Below, in pieces: positions 1-8,868 of a DNA stretch of 64,000 nt. How positions within the stretch are numbered: position 1 is the stretch's first letter; every line of letters begins with the position of its first letter. The DNA comes from Dokdonella_A sp963834755 (GTDB lineage: Bacteria > Pseudomonadota > Gammaproteobacteria > Xanthomonadales > Rhodanobacteraceae). The translations under genes were made by a program, and so were the position numbers. The notes beneath the pieces are model-generated. The model ran no database searches, was not told the DNA's origin, and saw only the letters and a list, made by a program, of their open reading frames with translations. The stretch covers positions 744,001 through 808,000 of the forward strand of contig CAWICQ010000009.1 of assembly GCA_963834755.1 (NCBI GenBank). Reading direction: 5' to 3'.

Positions 1-397
1 CCATGAGCTCGGGCTTCGATCCGGCTTCGAGGCCGAAGCCTTCGCCGGCGTTTGAAGCGAGCTCGCCGGCGACGCCTTTCTGCTGATTCACCTTGATCGG
101 ATAAATCGCGGTGTAGCCGCCGGGATAATCCCATTCGCGCATCGCCTTGGCGAATGCGGCCTGCAGACGCGCGAGGCGGTCGCGCAGGATGTCGCTGAAA
201 CGCACCAGCAACGGCAACCGCAGGCCACGCGAATGCGCGGCCGCGACGATGTCAGGCAGCGCGATTTCCGCGCCGTCTTCGCGTCGCGGGCGAACGCGCA
301 AGGCGCCGTCGTCGCCGACGTCGAAATAACCCTCACCCCAGTTCGCGACCGACCACATGCGGCGTGCGTCGGCGATGCTCCAGCGTTGTTCGGTCAC
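1..397 (-). CDS. speA: Biosynthetic arginine decarboxylase SpeA, N-terminal part (runs off window)
   Basis: Reading leftwards from a GTG at 395-397, the minus strand encodes a protein starting MTEQRWSIADARRMWSVANW and continuing past the window edge. The segment TAIYPIKVNQ is the PLP-binding lysine motif of the biosynthetic arginine decarboxylase family, and GFGLEAGSKPEL follows as in SpeA. The enzyme converts arginine to agmatine for polyamine synthesis and is normally about 630 residues; only about 132 are visible here. A GGGAAGA ribosome site lies 6 bases before the GTG. It is divergent from speE, the usual Xanthomonadales arrangement, so the intervening 250 bp probably holds promoters for both. 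The GTG start is chosen because no ATG gives a better N-terminus and the site fits. Confidence 0.93.
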   Translation of the reverse strand, partial: MTEQRWSIADARRMWSVANWGEGYFDVGDDGALRVRPRREDGAEIALPDIVAAAHSRGLRLPLLVRFSDILRDRLARLQAAFAKAMREWDYPGGYTAIYPIKVNQQKGVAGELASNAGEGFGLEAGSKPELM

Positions 398-649
398 GTC
401 GTTCTTCCCGGTCCGCGACTTGCGGCCGCGTATTGTAACGAGCAGAGCGCTACGAAAAACCGTTCGGTCGGCGGCGAACGGCTGTGTCGAGCAGATGGGC
501 GCCGGCGCGACGAATGTGGCGCGGCCTCGCCCGCTGCAGCTCTTGCAGCAATCGCGGCACAACGGCGGATCTCGAAGATCGCGCGTTCGTGTCCGGGTCA
601 GGCGGAATCGGTACAATCCGCGCCCGCCCATTCGCCGCAGGACGCCGCG

Positions 650-1522
650 ATGACCACCGCCGTTGAAAACGCCACCGAACACGACTGGTTCACCGAACGG
701 CATGCGTCATCCGGCTCGTCGATCGGCTTTCGCGTGGAGGCACGCCTGCACGCGGAAAAGACGCCGTTCCAGACCATCGAGATCTACGACTCGACCGACT
801 GGGGCAAGCTCATGGTCATCGACGGCTGCATGATGGTGACCACGCGCGACAATTTCCTTTATCACGAAATGATGACGCATCCGGCGTTGTTCACGCACGC
901 GCGCGCCAAGCGCGTCGTGATCATCGGCGGCGGCGATTGCGGCACGTTGCGCGAGGTGCTGAAGCACGAAGAAGTCGAGCATGCGGTGCAGGTCGAGATC
1001 GACGAGCGCGTGACGCGCCTCGCCGAGAAATATTTCCCGGAACTGTGCGAATCGAACGGCGATCCGCGCGCCGCGCTTCTGTTCGTCGACGGCATCAAGT
1101 ACATGGCCGATTGCGAACCCGAATCGGTCGATGTGGTGATCGTCGATTCGACCGATCCTGTCGGCCCCGCCGAAGGTCTCTTCAACGCCGATTTCTACGA
1201 GACCTGCTACGAGGCGCTGCGGCCGAGCGGCATTCTGGTGCAGCAGTCCGAATCGCCGCTCGCGCATCTCGATCTGATCAAGGCGATGCGCGCTGCGATG
1301 CGCACCGCGGATTTCCAGGCCGTGCGCACGCTGACGTTTCCGCAACCGTGCTATCCGACCGGCTGGTGGAGCTGCACGATGGCGCGCAAGGGCGCGGATC
1401 TTTCCGGGTTTCGCGAGCGCGGTGCGGCGACCAAGCAGTTCGAAACGCGTTACTACAACGCCGACATCCACAAAGCGGCGCTGGCGTCGCCCGAATTCAT
1501 CCGCGAAGTGCTCGGCGATTGA
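650..1522 (+). CDS. speE: Spermidine synthase (polyamine aminopropyltransferase)
   Basis: This 290-residue protein transfers the aminopropyl group from decarboxylated S-adenosylmethionine to putrescine. Visible family signatures are GGGD at residues 93-96, VEID at 115-118 (the acidic residue that binds the thioadenosine ribose), and DSTDPVGPAE at 166-175, which carries the catalytic aspartate. Length matches bacterial SpeE. The ATG at 650 is preferred over upstream in-frame codons because the homologous region begins at about HDWFTERH and the upstream extension is low-complexity intergenic sequence. A TACAAT at 612-617 is a possible -10 element, without a convincing -35. Divergent speA provides agmatine for the same pathway. 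Confidence 0.95.
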   Translation: MTTAVENATEHDWFTERHASSGSSIGFRVEARLHAEKTPFQTIEIYDSTDWGKLMVIDGCMMVTTRDNFLYHEMMTHPALFTHARAKRVVIIGGGDCGTLREVLKHEEVEHAVQVEIDERVTRLAEKYFPELCESNGDPRAALLFVDGIKYMADCEPESVDVVIVDSTDPVGPAEGLFNADFYETCYEALRPSGILVQQSESPLAHLDLIKAMRAAMRTADFQAVRTLTFPQPCYPTGWWSCTMARKGADLSGFRERGAATKQFETRYYNADIHKAALASPEFIREVLGD

Positions 1523-1532
1523 GACGCCAATT

Positions 1533-1567
1533 CCCTCTCCCGCTTGCGGGAGAGGGTAGGGTGAGGG
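1533..1567. repeat. REP-like palindromic repeat, copy 1
   Basis: A short stem (CCCTCTCCCGC / GCGGGAGAGGG) is followed by a TAGGGTGAGGG tail. The same unit occurs at 42958-42992 and, diverged, at 14292-14327. All copies lie between genes, just after a stop codon. It could act as a transcript-end structure for speE but has no T-run, so it is called a dispersed repeat. Confidence 0.8.
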
Positions 1568-1619
1568 CACGTGAATTGCCGCCGCACGATTGTTTCGGAC
1601 CCAAGCGCACCGCTCCGAT

Positions 1620-1666
1620 TTCCCTCACCCCGCCCTTTCGCGCAGCCTCTCCGCAGGCTGGAGAGG
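1620..1666. repeat. Degenerate inverted REP-like copy
   Basis: The segment begins TCCCTCACCCCGCCC, the reverse complement of the GGGTGAGGG tail of the repeat at 1533-1567, and continues with a small stem (GCCTCTCC / GGAGAGGC). The two copies face each other across about 50 bp, as paired REP-like elements often do. Confidence 0.55.
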
Positions 1667-1679
1667 CGCCGCTCGCGGT

Positions 1680-1808
1680 ATCTCGAAATTCCGATGGACC
1701 TATGGCGGCTACCAGGCGATCGAGTGGGATGCCAAGAACCACTCGTACATCGGAGCGTCGGAAGGGCGAAAGGACGGACAGGCGGCGGCGACTAAAGATG
1801 TGGATTGA
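1680..1808 (+). pseudogene. C-terminal remnant of a gamma-glutamyltransferase
   Basis: A 42-codon stretch ends in a stop at 1806-1808 and contains WTYGGYQAIEWD and then GASEGRKDGQAA. This arrangement matches the extreme C-terminus of gamma-glutamyltransferase, where the protein ends with a GAS(D/E)xRxDGxAxG-like sequence. Nothing of the preceding roughly 500 residues is present; the upstream sequence is the repeat pair at 1533-1666. It is therefore read as the tail left after a deletion between speE and the next gene, probably involving the repeats. Identification rests on recalled family signature, not a search. Confidence 0.55.
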
Positions 1809-1849
1809 TATACTGACCTGACGCAGTGATATGGCGCAGGGAGAAGGCC

Positions 1850-2932
1850 ATGAAACGCAGCGTCGCAGCCCTGATTCTGATGTGCGGATTCGTTCCGCTG
1901 GCTGCATTCGGCCGACCGCCAGCCGCTGAGTCCGGTCGCACGCAGCACGCCGAGCTCGCGGTCGGTATACGCATCAACGCGACGGCTGATGCAGGCGATT
2001 CGTGGAAGGCCCATGAGGCCGCCGTGCACCGCGCGCTTGTCGCGAGCGGCGCACCGAGAAATGTCGCGCTGGCTGCACTCGATGCCTCCGTCTTGTGGAC
2101 CGACCACGCATCGCCACCGCCGCTGCAGGACGAGCCGCTCATCCGTGCAGCGATGGCGGCGCGTGACGACGCGCTGGTGCAATGGCTTATCGCCAACCGC
2201 CTGCTCGGAGCAGGCAATTACACACACGTCGATGCCATCGTCGCGAACGCGACGCATCTGGAGCCCGACAATGCCGCCGTGTGGGGACTCGCATTCGCGC
2301 TCGCATCGAAGCGCAACGAGCCCGCAGCAATCGACGCTGCGCTCGCACACATGGCAGCGAGCACGCGTTCGGACGAGCACTTTGCCGACACGCTGCGCGC
2401 GTGGTACGAGATCTACGAACGCAATCCGTTCCCGCGATCGATGTTTGCGAATCCGGCGGAAGCCGATGCCGCAACTTTCGTGGCCGCGATGGCCCACACG
2501 GCGGCAACTGCGCTCGCGGGTTATCAGACGCTCGTGCAGGCGTGCAAGCCGTCCGCGGATGCAACCCTCAATACCGTGCGCGCGACCGATTGCGCCGCCA
2601 TCGGCCACCTGATGCTGTATCGCTCGACGACGCTGCTCGCCCGCAGGATCGGTTTTGCGCTGCTGCGCAATCTCGGCGGCGACCTCCCCAGCAGCGAAGA
2701 CAGGGCGTTCGACCGCAATTTCGAGTGGGTCTTCCTCAACGACACCGCAGCGGCCGGTTCGCTCGAGCACGATTCGCTCGCGATGCGTGCGTACGCGACC
2801 GACTGGCTGAATTTCGACGACGAATACGAAATCATGCAGCGCGATCTTCGCCGCCGCGGGCTATCGGCCGAGGCGCCGTCCGACTGGCAGCCATCGGAAC
2901 ACGCATCGATCGCGCAAGCCGCGTCGCGCTGA
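1850..2932 (+). CDS. Unknown exported protein, 360 residues
   Basis: The N-terminus (MKRSVAALILMCGFVPLAAFG) is a typical Sec signal peptide, so the product is probably periplasmic. The mature part is alanine-rich and mainly helical, with segments such as RDDALVQWLIANRLL and AAVWGLAFALASKRN that resemble TPR-like repeats, but no family was recognised. A GGGAGAAGG ribosome site lies just before the ATG at 1850, which is why the 8-residue upstream extension was dropped. The following gene starts 113 bp later on the same strand and also encodes an exported unknown, so they may be expressed together. Confidence 0.7.
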   Translation: MKRSVAALILMCGFVPLAAFGRPPAAESGRTQHAELAVGIRINATADAGDSWKAHEAAVHRALVASGAPRNVALAALDASVLWTDHASPPPLQDEPLIRAAMAARDDALVQWLIANRLLGAGNYTHVDAIVANATHLEPDNAAVWGLAFALASKRNEPAAIDAALAHMAASTRSDEHFADTLRAWYEIYERNPFPRSMFANPAEADAATFVAAMAHTAATALAGYQTLVQACKPSADATLNTVRATDCAAIGHLMLYRSTTLLARRIGFALLRNLGGDLPSSEDRAFDRNFEWVFLNDTAAAGSLEHDSLAMRAYATDWLNFDDEYEIMQRDLRRRGLSAEAPSDWQPSEHASIAQAASR

Positions 2933-3045
2933 AGCAGTGCCGATAGTGCCGCTGGGCCGAACGACGGCGGCGTTCGCTTGCCGTGGCACGTTCGGAGCGC
3001 AAGAATCGGCATCGTTCCCAGCTTCCGCGCGAAGAGGGAACGATC

Positions 3046-4332
3046 ATGGACATACGCCTTCCGCTTGCGTTCGTTTGCGTTCTCGTCGCCATGCCTGCGC
3101 GCGCCGACTTCCACGATCAGGGCATGCACCAGAAGCCCGCGGTCAAGACCGAATACGTCGATCCGAAAACCGGCACCGCGGGGCATCCGCTCGTCATCGG
3201 CACGTGCCTCTGGGGCAACTGCCGAACGGAACGGCTGGTTTTCCAGCAATCGAATGCGTGGCAGCAGAACCTGCTTTGCGATCCATGCACGGGTCCGCCG
3301 CGGCCGGATTCGTACTGGGTCCTTCTGCTCAACAACGAGCCGCGCGCCGATCCGAACAACTCGGGTCCGCCCGATGCGTCGTTGCCGCGGGCAGTTCCCG
3401 GCAGCGGTTTCTTGGGTTTCGAAACCGCGCGCGGCGCGGATGGATATTGGCGCGCGCACCTCGTGCTCGATTTCCTCACGTACTCCAATCCGGTCTTCGG
3501 CGGCATTCCGTTCCTCGGCTTCGGCGAATTTTCCGCGCGCGGAAACCGGAATCGTCCGATCGGTTATCTGCAACCGAGCGCGAGCACCAAGCCGTCCGTG
3601 TTGTCGTTCGCAGCGCGCCTCTGGCAGGCGGTTCCGCCGGTACCGATCGCCGGCACGACGCAACCGGCGACACTGGCTTCCTATGTGTGGATGCTGGCGA
3701 ACTGGGGGACGAAGCCGAAGGCGATCTTCATCACGCTGTATCACTACAACATCCAGAACTCGGTGCCGCCGGGCGATCCGGCGAGAAACCATTTCAACTG
3801 GCCGATCACGCAGAGCGCGCTCTATCCGGGCGCCGAAATCGTCTACATCGACGCCGAAGACATGGCGTACTACTGTGGTTTCGATGTGTCGTTGCTCGCG
3901 CCGCAGCAGGACATCGCCTATCGCATCGATCTGACGGCGCTTTTCAGCTGCGTCAACCAGCGAAACCTGTTCACCGAGCCGCTGCCGTCGACGGCCGATG
4001 TCCCGGTCACGCAGGTGCTGTGGGCCAACGAGAGCTCGGGCGTCGACGGTGCGCTGTGGATCGACGTGCACGACCCGCAGATGCTTGCGGCCGGCAGCGT
4101 CCCCTCGCTACGCCCGGCAACCGCGAGCGACAACGGAGCCGAAACCGAGGCGATCCGCCGCGAGCTCGAGCGCGAATGCCAGGCCAAACCCGGATGCACC
4201 GACCGTGCGGCACTCGCCGCGGCCGGCCGGCAGGGCGAGCTGGAACTGCCGACCAATCGCCAGCCGTCGCGGCCGGCGCTGCTGCAAACGGTGCCGCCGG
4301 CCAAGCTGTCCGAGCTACGACAAAATCCGTAG
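3046..4332 (+). CDS. Unknown secreted protein, 428 residues
   Basis: MDIRLPLAFVCVLVAMPARA is a clear signal peptide with an ARA cleavage site. The mature protein has several cysteines in short clusters (TCLWGNC, LLCDPCTG) suggestive of disulfides, and aromatic-rich stretches such as SYWVLLLNNEP and IFITLYHYNIQN. It has no transmembrane segment after the signal. No family was recognised; the mix of beta-prone and aromatic segments could fit a carbohydrate-binding or adhesin-like fold, but this is a guess. The start at 3046 is chosen because of the signal peptide and the GAGGGA ribosome site upstream. Confidence 0.72.
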   Translation: MDIRLPLAFVCVLVAMPARADFHDQGMHQKPAVKTEYVDPKTGTAGHPLVIGTCLWGNCRTERLVFQQSNAWQQNLLCDPCTGPPRPDSYWVLLLNNEPRADPNNSGPPDASLPRAVPGSGFLGFETARGADGYWRAHLVLDFLTYSNPVFGGIPFLGFGEFSARGNRNRPIGYLQPSASTKPSVLSFAARLWQAVPPVPIAGTTQPATLASYVWMLANWGTKPKAIFITLYHYNIQNSVPPGDPARNHFNWPITQSALYPGAEIVYIDAEDMAYYCGFDVSLLAPQQDIAYRIDLTALFSCVNQRNLFTEPLPSTADVPVTQVLWANESSGVDGALWIDVHDPQMLAAGSVPSLRPATASDNGAETEAIRRELERECQAKPGCTDRAALAAAGRQGELELPTNRQPSRPALLQTVPPAKLSELRQNP

Positions 4333-4412
4333 ATCGCGGGGATTTCGCGCTTTCGCCGCCGCGCCAAGGCAGTGTAACCTTCCCGCCACTTCGCGTACCG
4401 ACGGGAGGCGAC

Positions 4413-5045
4413 ATGCTGAAGGTCCTGGTGGCAAGTTCGAAAGGCGGCGCGGGCAAGACCACGCTCGCGACCAACCTTGCCGCACACTACGCGGTCGAAG
4501 GCAAGAACACCGTGCTGGTCGACGCGGACCGCCAGGGCTCGAGCCAGCGCTGGGCCGAAAAGCGCGCGGAAATGCCGAACGCGGTGCTGGGCCTGTCGGG
4601 CCTGCGTCGCGATTGGGCGCGCCACCTTCCCGAGGACGCGCAGCGTGTCGTCATCGATTCGGCGGCCGGTATCCGCGCCGGCGAGGTCGGCGAGTTTCTC
4701 GACAACGTCGACGCGGTCATCGTGCCCATCCTGCCTTCGGCGATCGATCTCGAAGCCGCCGTGCCGTTCCTCGCCGAGCTTGCGGATCTCCCGCGCATCA
4801 AGCGCGGCAAGGTGCCGGTCGCGCTGGTCGCCAATCGGCTGAAACCATGGACCAACGCATCGCAGCAGGCGATCGACAGCATCAAGTCGTTTCCGTTTCC
4901 GATCGTCGCGGAGCTCCGCGATACGCAGGGTTACGTGCTCGCTTCCGAGCTCGGCAAGAGCATCTTCGATTACAACTCCGAGGTGGTGCGCTCGCACCAG
5001 GACGACTGGGCCAAGCTGCTGCGCTGGCTCAAGAAAGTCTCTTAA
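4413..5045 (+). CDS. ParA/MinD-type P-loop ATPase
   Basis: A 210-residue protein with a deviant Walker A motif (KGGAGKTT, residues 10-17), a DAD motif at 37-39 and RVVIDSAAGI as the switch region: the ParA family signature. A strong GGGAGG ribosome site is at 4403-4408. It is shorter than plasmid or chromosomal ParA and has no N-terminal HTH; no parB or parS-like repeats were found beside it. It is therefore more likely an orphan ParA-like ATPase, of the kind that positions cargo, than the chromosome partitioning protein. It sits alone between unrelated genes. Confidence 0.88.
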   Translation: MLKVLVASSKGGAGKTTLATNLAAHYAVEGKNTVLVDADRQGSSQRWAEKRAEMPNAVLGLSGLRRDWARHLPEDAQRVVIDSAAGIRAGEVGEFLDNVDAVIVPILPSAIDLEAAVPFLAELADLPRIKRGKVPVALVANRLKPWTNASQQAIDSIKSFPFPIVAELRDTQGYVLASELGKSIFDYNSEVVRSHQDDWAKLLRWLKKVS

Positions 5046-5146
5046 CCTTAAATTGCGCGAACTTTGCAGGGTACCGGTCAGCAAGCGGGCGCCTCGCGCG
5101 TTCCATGAGAGTGCGGCCGACGTGGCCGTTTCATGAGCACCCTGCC

Positions 5147-5626
5147 ATGCGCAACATCGCTTTCACTGCCCTGACCCTTTCCGGTCTCCTCGCCGCGGGC
5201 GCGGCCTTCGCCGCCACGCCGACCACCGGCGCCGCCCCGGCACCTGGAACCAAGCAAGCGGAATGGCGCCAGCGCTTCTTCGACAAGATCGATGCCAATC
5301 GCGACGGCGTGATCAGCCGGGCCGAGTATCAGGCCTGGGTCGACAGCCGCTTCGCCAAGCTCGACAGCAATGGCGACGGCGTCGTCGATGCGGACGAGGT
5401 CGCCACCTCGCAAGCGGCCGCCGAGCGCGTGCAGAAGCGCGCCGAAGGCTTCGTGCGCCGCTACGACACGACCGGCAGCGGCCAGGTCAGCAAGGCCGAC
5501 TTCGAAGCCAAGGAAATGCAGCACTTCGATCGCCTGAGCAACGGCGCCGATACCGTCACCGAAGATCAGTTCGCCGCCGCGCGGCCGTTCCAGCACCGCC
5601 GCGCACCGCAGGCGGACGGCGGCTAG
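5147..5626 (+). CDS. Exported EF-hand calcium-binding protein
   Basis: The 159-residue product starts with a signal peptide ending AFA. Two canonical EF-hand loops are visible, DANRDGVISRAE at about 49-60 and DSNGDGVVDADE at about 73-84, with a third less typical loop (DTTGSGQVSKAD, about 107-118) and a degenerate fourth near 130-140. It should bind calcium in the periplasm or outside the cell. Similar small EF-hand proteins are common in Lysobacterales and their role is unknown. The ribosome site before the ATG is weak; the start is set by the signal peptide. Confidence 0.88.
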   Translation: MRNIAFTALTLSGLLAAGAAFAATPTTGAAPAPGTKQAEWRQRFFDKIDANRDGVISRAEYQAWVDSRFAKLDSNGDGVVDADEVATSQAAAERVQKRAEGFVRRYDTTGSGQVSKADFEAKEMQHFDRLSNGADTVTEDQFAAARPFQHRRAPQADGG

Positions 5627-5783
5627 TCCATTTCGCGTTTGCCCCGCCGAGCCGGCGGGCGGGCTTCATGCTCGTCCGTCGGCTTCGTTTGTCACCCGTC
5701 GGGACAACCTTCAGTCCCGATTGGCTCTGATTGCGGCGAATGGGGCATGATCCGCGTGTCACACCCCACGCGAGGAAGCGTCG

Positions 5784-6266
5784 ATGGCCGAGCGCGAAAT
5801 CATCCTGGTGCGCCACGCGCACGCCGAACCCGCGAGCGCCGGCCAGGACGACATCGCGCGCGTGCTCAGCCTGCGCGGCGAAGCCGAGGCCGACGCCGCC
5901 GGCGCGTGGTTGAAGCGCCATGCGGCCGCGCCTGCGCGCGTCCTCTGCTCGCCCGCGGCGCGTGCGCGCGAGACGTGCGAGCGCGTGCTCGCCGCGATCG
6001 GCTACACGGATCTGCGCAGCGAGGCGCGCATTTACGAGGCGACGCCGGGCACATTGCTGCGCGTCCTGGACGATCATGCCGATGCGAATCCGCTGTTGCT
6101 GGTCGGCCACAACCCGGGACTCGAAAACCTGGTCGCGCTGCTTACCGAAGGCGCATCGGATTCGGGTCGCGGCATTCCTCCGGCCGGCGTGGTCTGGCTC
6201 GGCCTGCCCGTCGATGCCGCGATGGATCCCGGCACCGCCGCCGTCCACCATTTCTGGTGGCCGTGA
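5784..6266 (+). CDS. sixA: Phosphohistidine phosphatase SixA
   Basis: A short histidine-phosphatase superfamily protein of 160 residues. LVRHAHAE carries the catalytic RH pair (residues 10-11), and LLLVGHNPGLENLV holds the second catalytic histidine. Size and the HxHAE variant fit SixA, which removes phosphate from histidine-containing phosphotransfer domains. GAGGAAG precedes the ATG. The YceI gene starts 16 bp downstream, so the two may be cotranscribed. Confidence 0.9.
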   Translation: MAEREIILVRHAHAEPASAGQDDIARVLSLRGEAEADAAGAWLKRHAAAPARVLCSPAARARETCERVLAAIGYTDLRSEARIYEATPGTLLRVLDDHADANPLLLVGHNPGLENLVALLTEGASDSGRGIPPAGVVWLGLPVDAAMDPGTAAVHHFWWP

Positions 6267-6282
6267 CTTCCGGGTCGCGTCG

Positions 6283-6882
6283 ATGGCGCGGCTCGGCCTG
6301 AATACCGCATCGCTGCTGACCGCGTTGGTTTTCGTCGCGTGCCTTGCGCGCGCCGACGAGGCGACGATCGATCACGTCCAGCTCGACAGCGAACGTTCGC
6401 ACGCCGAATTCGGCGTCAAGGTGCTGTGGCTGCTGACCGTGCACGGACACTTCGGCAAAGTCAGCGGCGATGTCGACGTCGATCGGTTCCGCAATTTCGC
6501 CTCGGTCCATGCACGCATCGACGCCAACGCGGTCGAGATGAACACGAAGAGCTATACGGAGTGGGTCAAGTCGGATGAATTCTTCGACGTCGCGCAGTAC
6601 CCGGAGATTCGCTTCGTTTCCGAATCGTTTCCGCTGCAGCGTCTGCGTCATGGCGGCGAGTTGAGCGGCACCTTGACGATCCGCGGCACCGATCAGCCGG
6701 CGACGTTCGATGTCGAACCCTCCGCATGCGATCATCCGGCCTACGACTGTCCGATCGTCGCCACCGGTTCGATCCGCCGCTCCACCTTCGGCATGCACTC
6801 GCGGCGCGGCGCGCTCGGCGACAAGGTCGATCTGCGCTTCGAGGTGTTCGCCATTCCGTCGGCGGAGCGTCTGAATCCGTGA
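6283..6882 (+). CDS. YceI-family periplasmic protein
   Basis: A 199-residue exported protein whose signal peptide ends ARA. The mature part has the YceI pattern: LDSERSHAEFGVKVLW, HGHFGKVSGDVDVD, the KSDEFFDVAQYPEIRFVS motif and a GxLTIRGxxxP segment. YceI proteins form a lipocalin-like barrel that binds amphiphilic molecules such as isoprenoid quinones. The stop codon overlaps a GTG of the next gene in the form GTGA, suggesting translational coupling. Confidence 0.9.
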   Translation: MARLGLNTASLLTALVFVACLARADEATIDHVQLDSERSHAEFGVKVLWLLTVHGHFGKVSGDVDVDRFRNFASVHARIDANAVEMNTKSYTEWVKSDEFFDVAQYPEIRFVSESFPLQRLRHGGELSGTLTIRGTDQPATFDVEPSACDHPAYDCPIVATGSIRRSTFGMHSRRGALGDKVDLRFEVFAIPSAERLNP

Positions 6883-8723
6883 CTCGCGCAGGATGGTTCG
6901 CGCGGCTCCCGCGCGCGATGCGCATCACGCTGATTGCAGGGTTCGCGCTGTTTGCGTCCGGCTGCGGACTCAATCGCGAGCTCGCGCGCAAGGCCGATGC
7001 GGTCGTTGCAAATGCGCGGCCGAACACGGTGTCGTGCACGCGCGAAGACCACTGCGCGATCGATTCGCCGTATCGCGCGCTCATCGACGAAGCACGCGCG
7101 GCGAGCACTCCGGGCGCGCCGGTGCATTACGTCAACATGCTCGAAGTCGGCGAGGACGCGCTGCTCGTGCGCGTGCATCTGATCCGCGCCGCGAAGAAGA
7201 GCATCGACATCCAGACCTTCATCTGGGCCGAAGACGATGCCGGCTGGCTCGTGCTCGACGAGCTGATTGCGGCGGCGAAACGCGGCGTGCGCGTGCGTAT
7301 TCTCGTCGATCAGTTGTTTTCGCTCGACGACATCGAATGGCTGTCGCGCATCGCGAGCGCGCACGCAAACCTGGAATTCAAGCTTTACAACCCGACCTTC
7401 GACGAGGCGGTTACTCAACCGGTGGAATTCGCCGCCGGCGTCCTGTGCTGTTTCTCGAAGTTCAACCAGCGCATGCACAACAAGCTGTTCCTGGTCGACG
7501 GCGAGATCGGCATCGCGGGCGGGCGCAACTACGAGAACCGCTATTTCGACTGGGATCAGGAATTCGACTATCGCGACCGCGACGTACTGGTACTCGGCCC
7601 CGAATCCGGACGCGACATGCAGGCCTCGTTCGACGAATTCTGGAGCAATCGGCGCGCCGTTCCGCTGACGCGCCTCAACGACGTCAACCAGCGTATCGTC
7701 GCCGACGCGGGTAAAGCCGAGACGCTGACGCCGCCGGCTGCGATCGACTGGGCGCGCATCGACTCGCTGCGTTCGCGCGCATCGGATTCCGGCTACATAC
7801 GCGCGCTATTCATCGACGATGCGGTGCGCGTCGGCCGCGTCGACTATTTCTCCGATGCGCCGGACAAACCCGATCATCCGCACACCGAGAGCGAGCAGGC
7901 GCTGACCGAGCGCATCGCCAAACTCCTGCACAACGCGACGAGCGAAGTCGTCTTCGAGACGCCATACCTCGTGCTGAGCGAGCGCGCCCGCGATATCTTT
8001 CGCGATCTCTACAAGCGCAAGCCGCGCGTGCCGGTCATCGTTTCGACCAACTCGCTCGCGGCGACCGATGCGTTTTACGTCTACGCGCTCTCGCACAAAT
8101 ACAAGCGGCGCTATCTCAAGCGCTACGGGTTCGATATCCACGAGTTCAAACCGTTTCCGGCCGATGCCGCAACCTTCGTGCGCGACTACGCTCGACTCGC
8201 CGGCGGCGGCAACACCGGCCAGTACGAACGCTACGGCCGCACGCCGCTCAAGCGCGGCGGCGTACGCCTCGGCATGCACGCCAAATCGCTGATCATCGAC
8301 GGCAAGGTCAGCATGATCGGCTCGCACAACTTCGATCCGCGCTCGGACGTCTACAACACCGAATCGGGCTTCATCATCCACGATGCCCAAATCGCCGCGC
8401 GCGTACGCGCCGCGGTGATGCGCGATGCGGAGCCGCAAAATGCCTGGGTTATCGCCAAGCGTCTGCGCCCGCGCTACGTCGAGCGAATCAACAATGCGAT
8501 CGTCGATTTCTCGACCGCCCTGCCGCTGTTCGATTTCTGGCCGTTCCGCTACGCCTCGAGCTTCGAGCTCAAGCCGGGCTGCACGCCGCTGCCGACGTCC
8601 GATCCGCATTTCTACGACTGCTACGAGGACGTCGGCGACTTTCCCGAGGTGGATCTGCCGATGAAGACGATCTACACGCGCATCGTGACCGCGTTCGGGG
8701 CGGGGCTGGTGGGGATTCTTTGA
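6879..8723 (+). CDS. Phospholipase D-like / cardiolipin synthase-type lipoprotein
   Basis: The protein has two HKD motifs, MHNKLFLVDG near residue 199 and MHAKSLIIDG near residue 467, each followed by a GSxN/GGRN-type segment: the catalytic pair of the phospholipase D superfamily. SIDIQTFIWAEDD and ILVDQ are also typical of ClsC/YmdC-like phosphatidyltransferases. At about 614 residues it is longer than ClsC. The N-terminus has a lipobox (FALFASGC), so it is probably anchored in the membrane facing the periplasm. The GTG at 6879 overlaps the YceI stop; the ATG at 6918, directly before the lipoprotein signal, is an equally plausible start. Substrate is not known. Confidence 0.85.
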   Translation: MTRAGWFARLPRAMRITLIAGFALFASGCGLNRELARKADAVVANARPNTVSCTREDHCAIDSPYRALIDEARAASTPGAPVHYVNMLEVGEDALLVRVHLIRAAKKSIDIQTFIWAEDDAGWLVLDELIAAAKRGVRVRILVDQLFSLDDIEWLSRIASAHANLEFKLYNPTFDEAVTQPVEFAAGVLCCFSKFNQRMHNKLFLVDGEIGIAGGRNYENRYFDWDQEFDYRDRDVLVLGPESGRDMQASFDEFWSNRRAVPLTRLNDVNQRIVADAGKAETLTPPAAIDWARIDSLRSRASDSGYIRALFIDDAVRVGRVDYFSDAPDKPDHPHTESEQALTERIAKLLHNATSEVVFETPYLVLSERARDIFRDLYKRKPRVPVIVSTNSLAATDAFYVYALSHKYKRRYLKRYGFDIHEFKPFPADAATFVRDYARLAGGGNTGQYERYGRTPLKRGGVRLGMHAKSLIIDGKVSMIGSHNFDPRSDVYNTESGFIIHDAQIAARVRAAVMRDAEPQNAWVIAKRLRPRYVERINNAIVDFSTALPLFDFWPFRYASSFELKPGCTPLPTSDPHFYDCYEDVGDFPEVDLPMKTIYTRIVTAFGAGLVGIL

Positions 8724-8726
8724 GAG

Positions 8727-8806
8727 AAGCGCCGGGATTCGGGATTCGAGATTCGGGATGCCTTGCTGGCCGCACCTGAAATCTCGAATCCCGAATCCCG
8801 GCGCTT
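8727..8806. repeat. Perfect 26-bp inverted repeat with 28-bp spacer
   Basis: Bases 8727-8752 are the exact reverse complement of 8781-8806. Inside each arm GGGATTC(G) is repeated twice. The element begins 3 bp after the phospholipase D-like stop. GGGATTCGGGATTC-type repeats are recalled from other Xanthomonadaceae genomes. No T-run follows, so intrinsic termination is unlikely, but the stem would be very stable in RNA. Confidence 0.85.
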
Positions 8807-8868
8807 CCCAATTGACGCGCCTCGCCCCGGCTGGCAGTCTTTCAGATCGTTCTCCGCGGAGTTGTCCC

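Noticed and set aside
2524..4071. A minus-strand reading frame of 515 codons across the two secreted-protein genes
   Set aside because: Arg/His-rich composition without family features; the plus-strand frames have signal peptides and ribosome sites.
4413..5045. ParA-like gene as the chromosomal partitioning locus
   Set aside because: No parB, parS, gidA or gidB nearby and the protein is short; orphan ParA is more likely.
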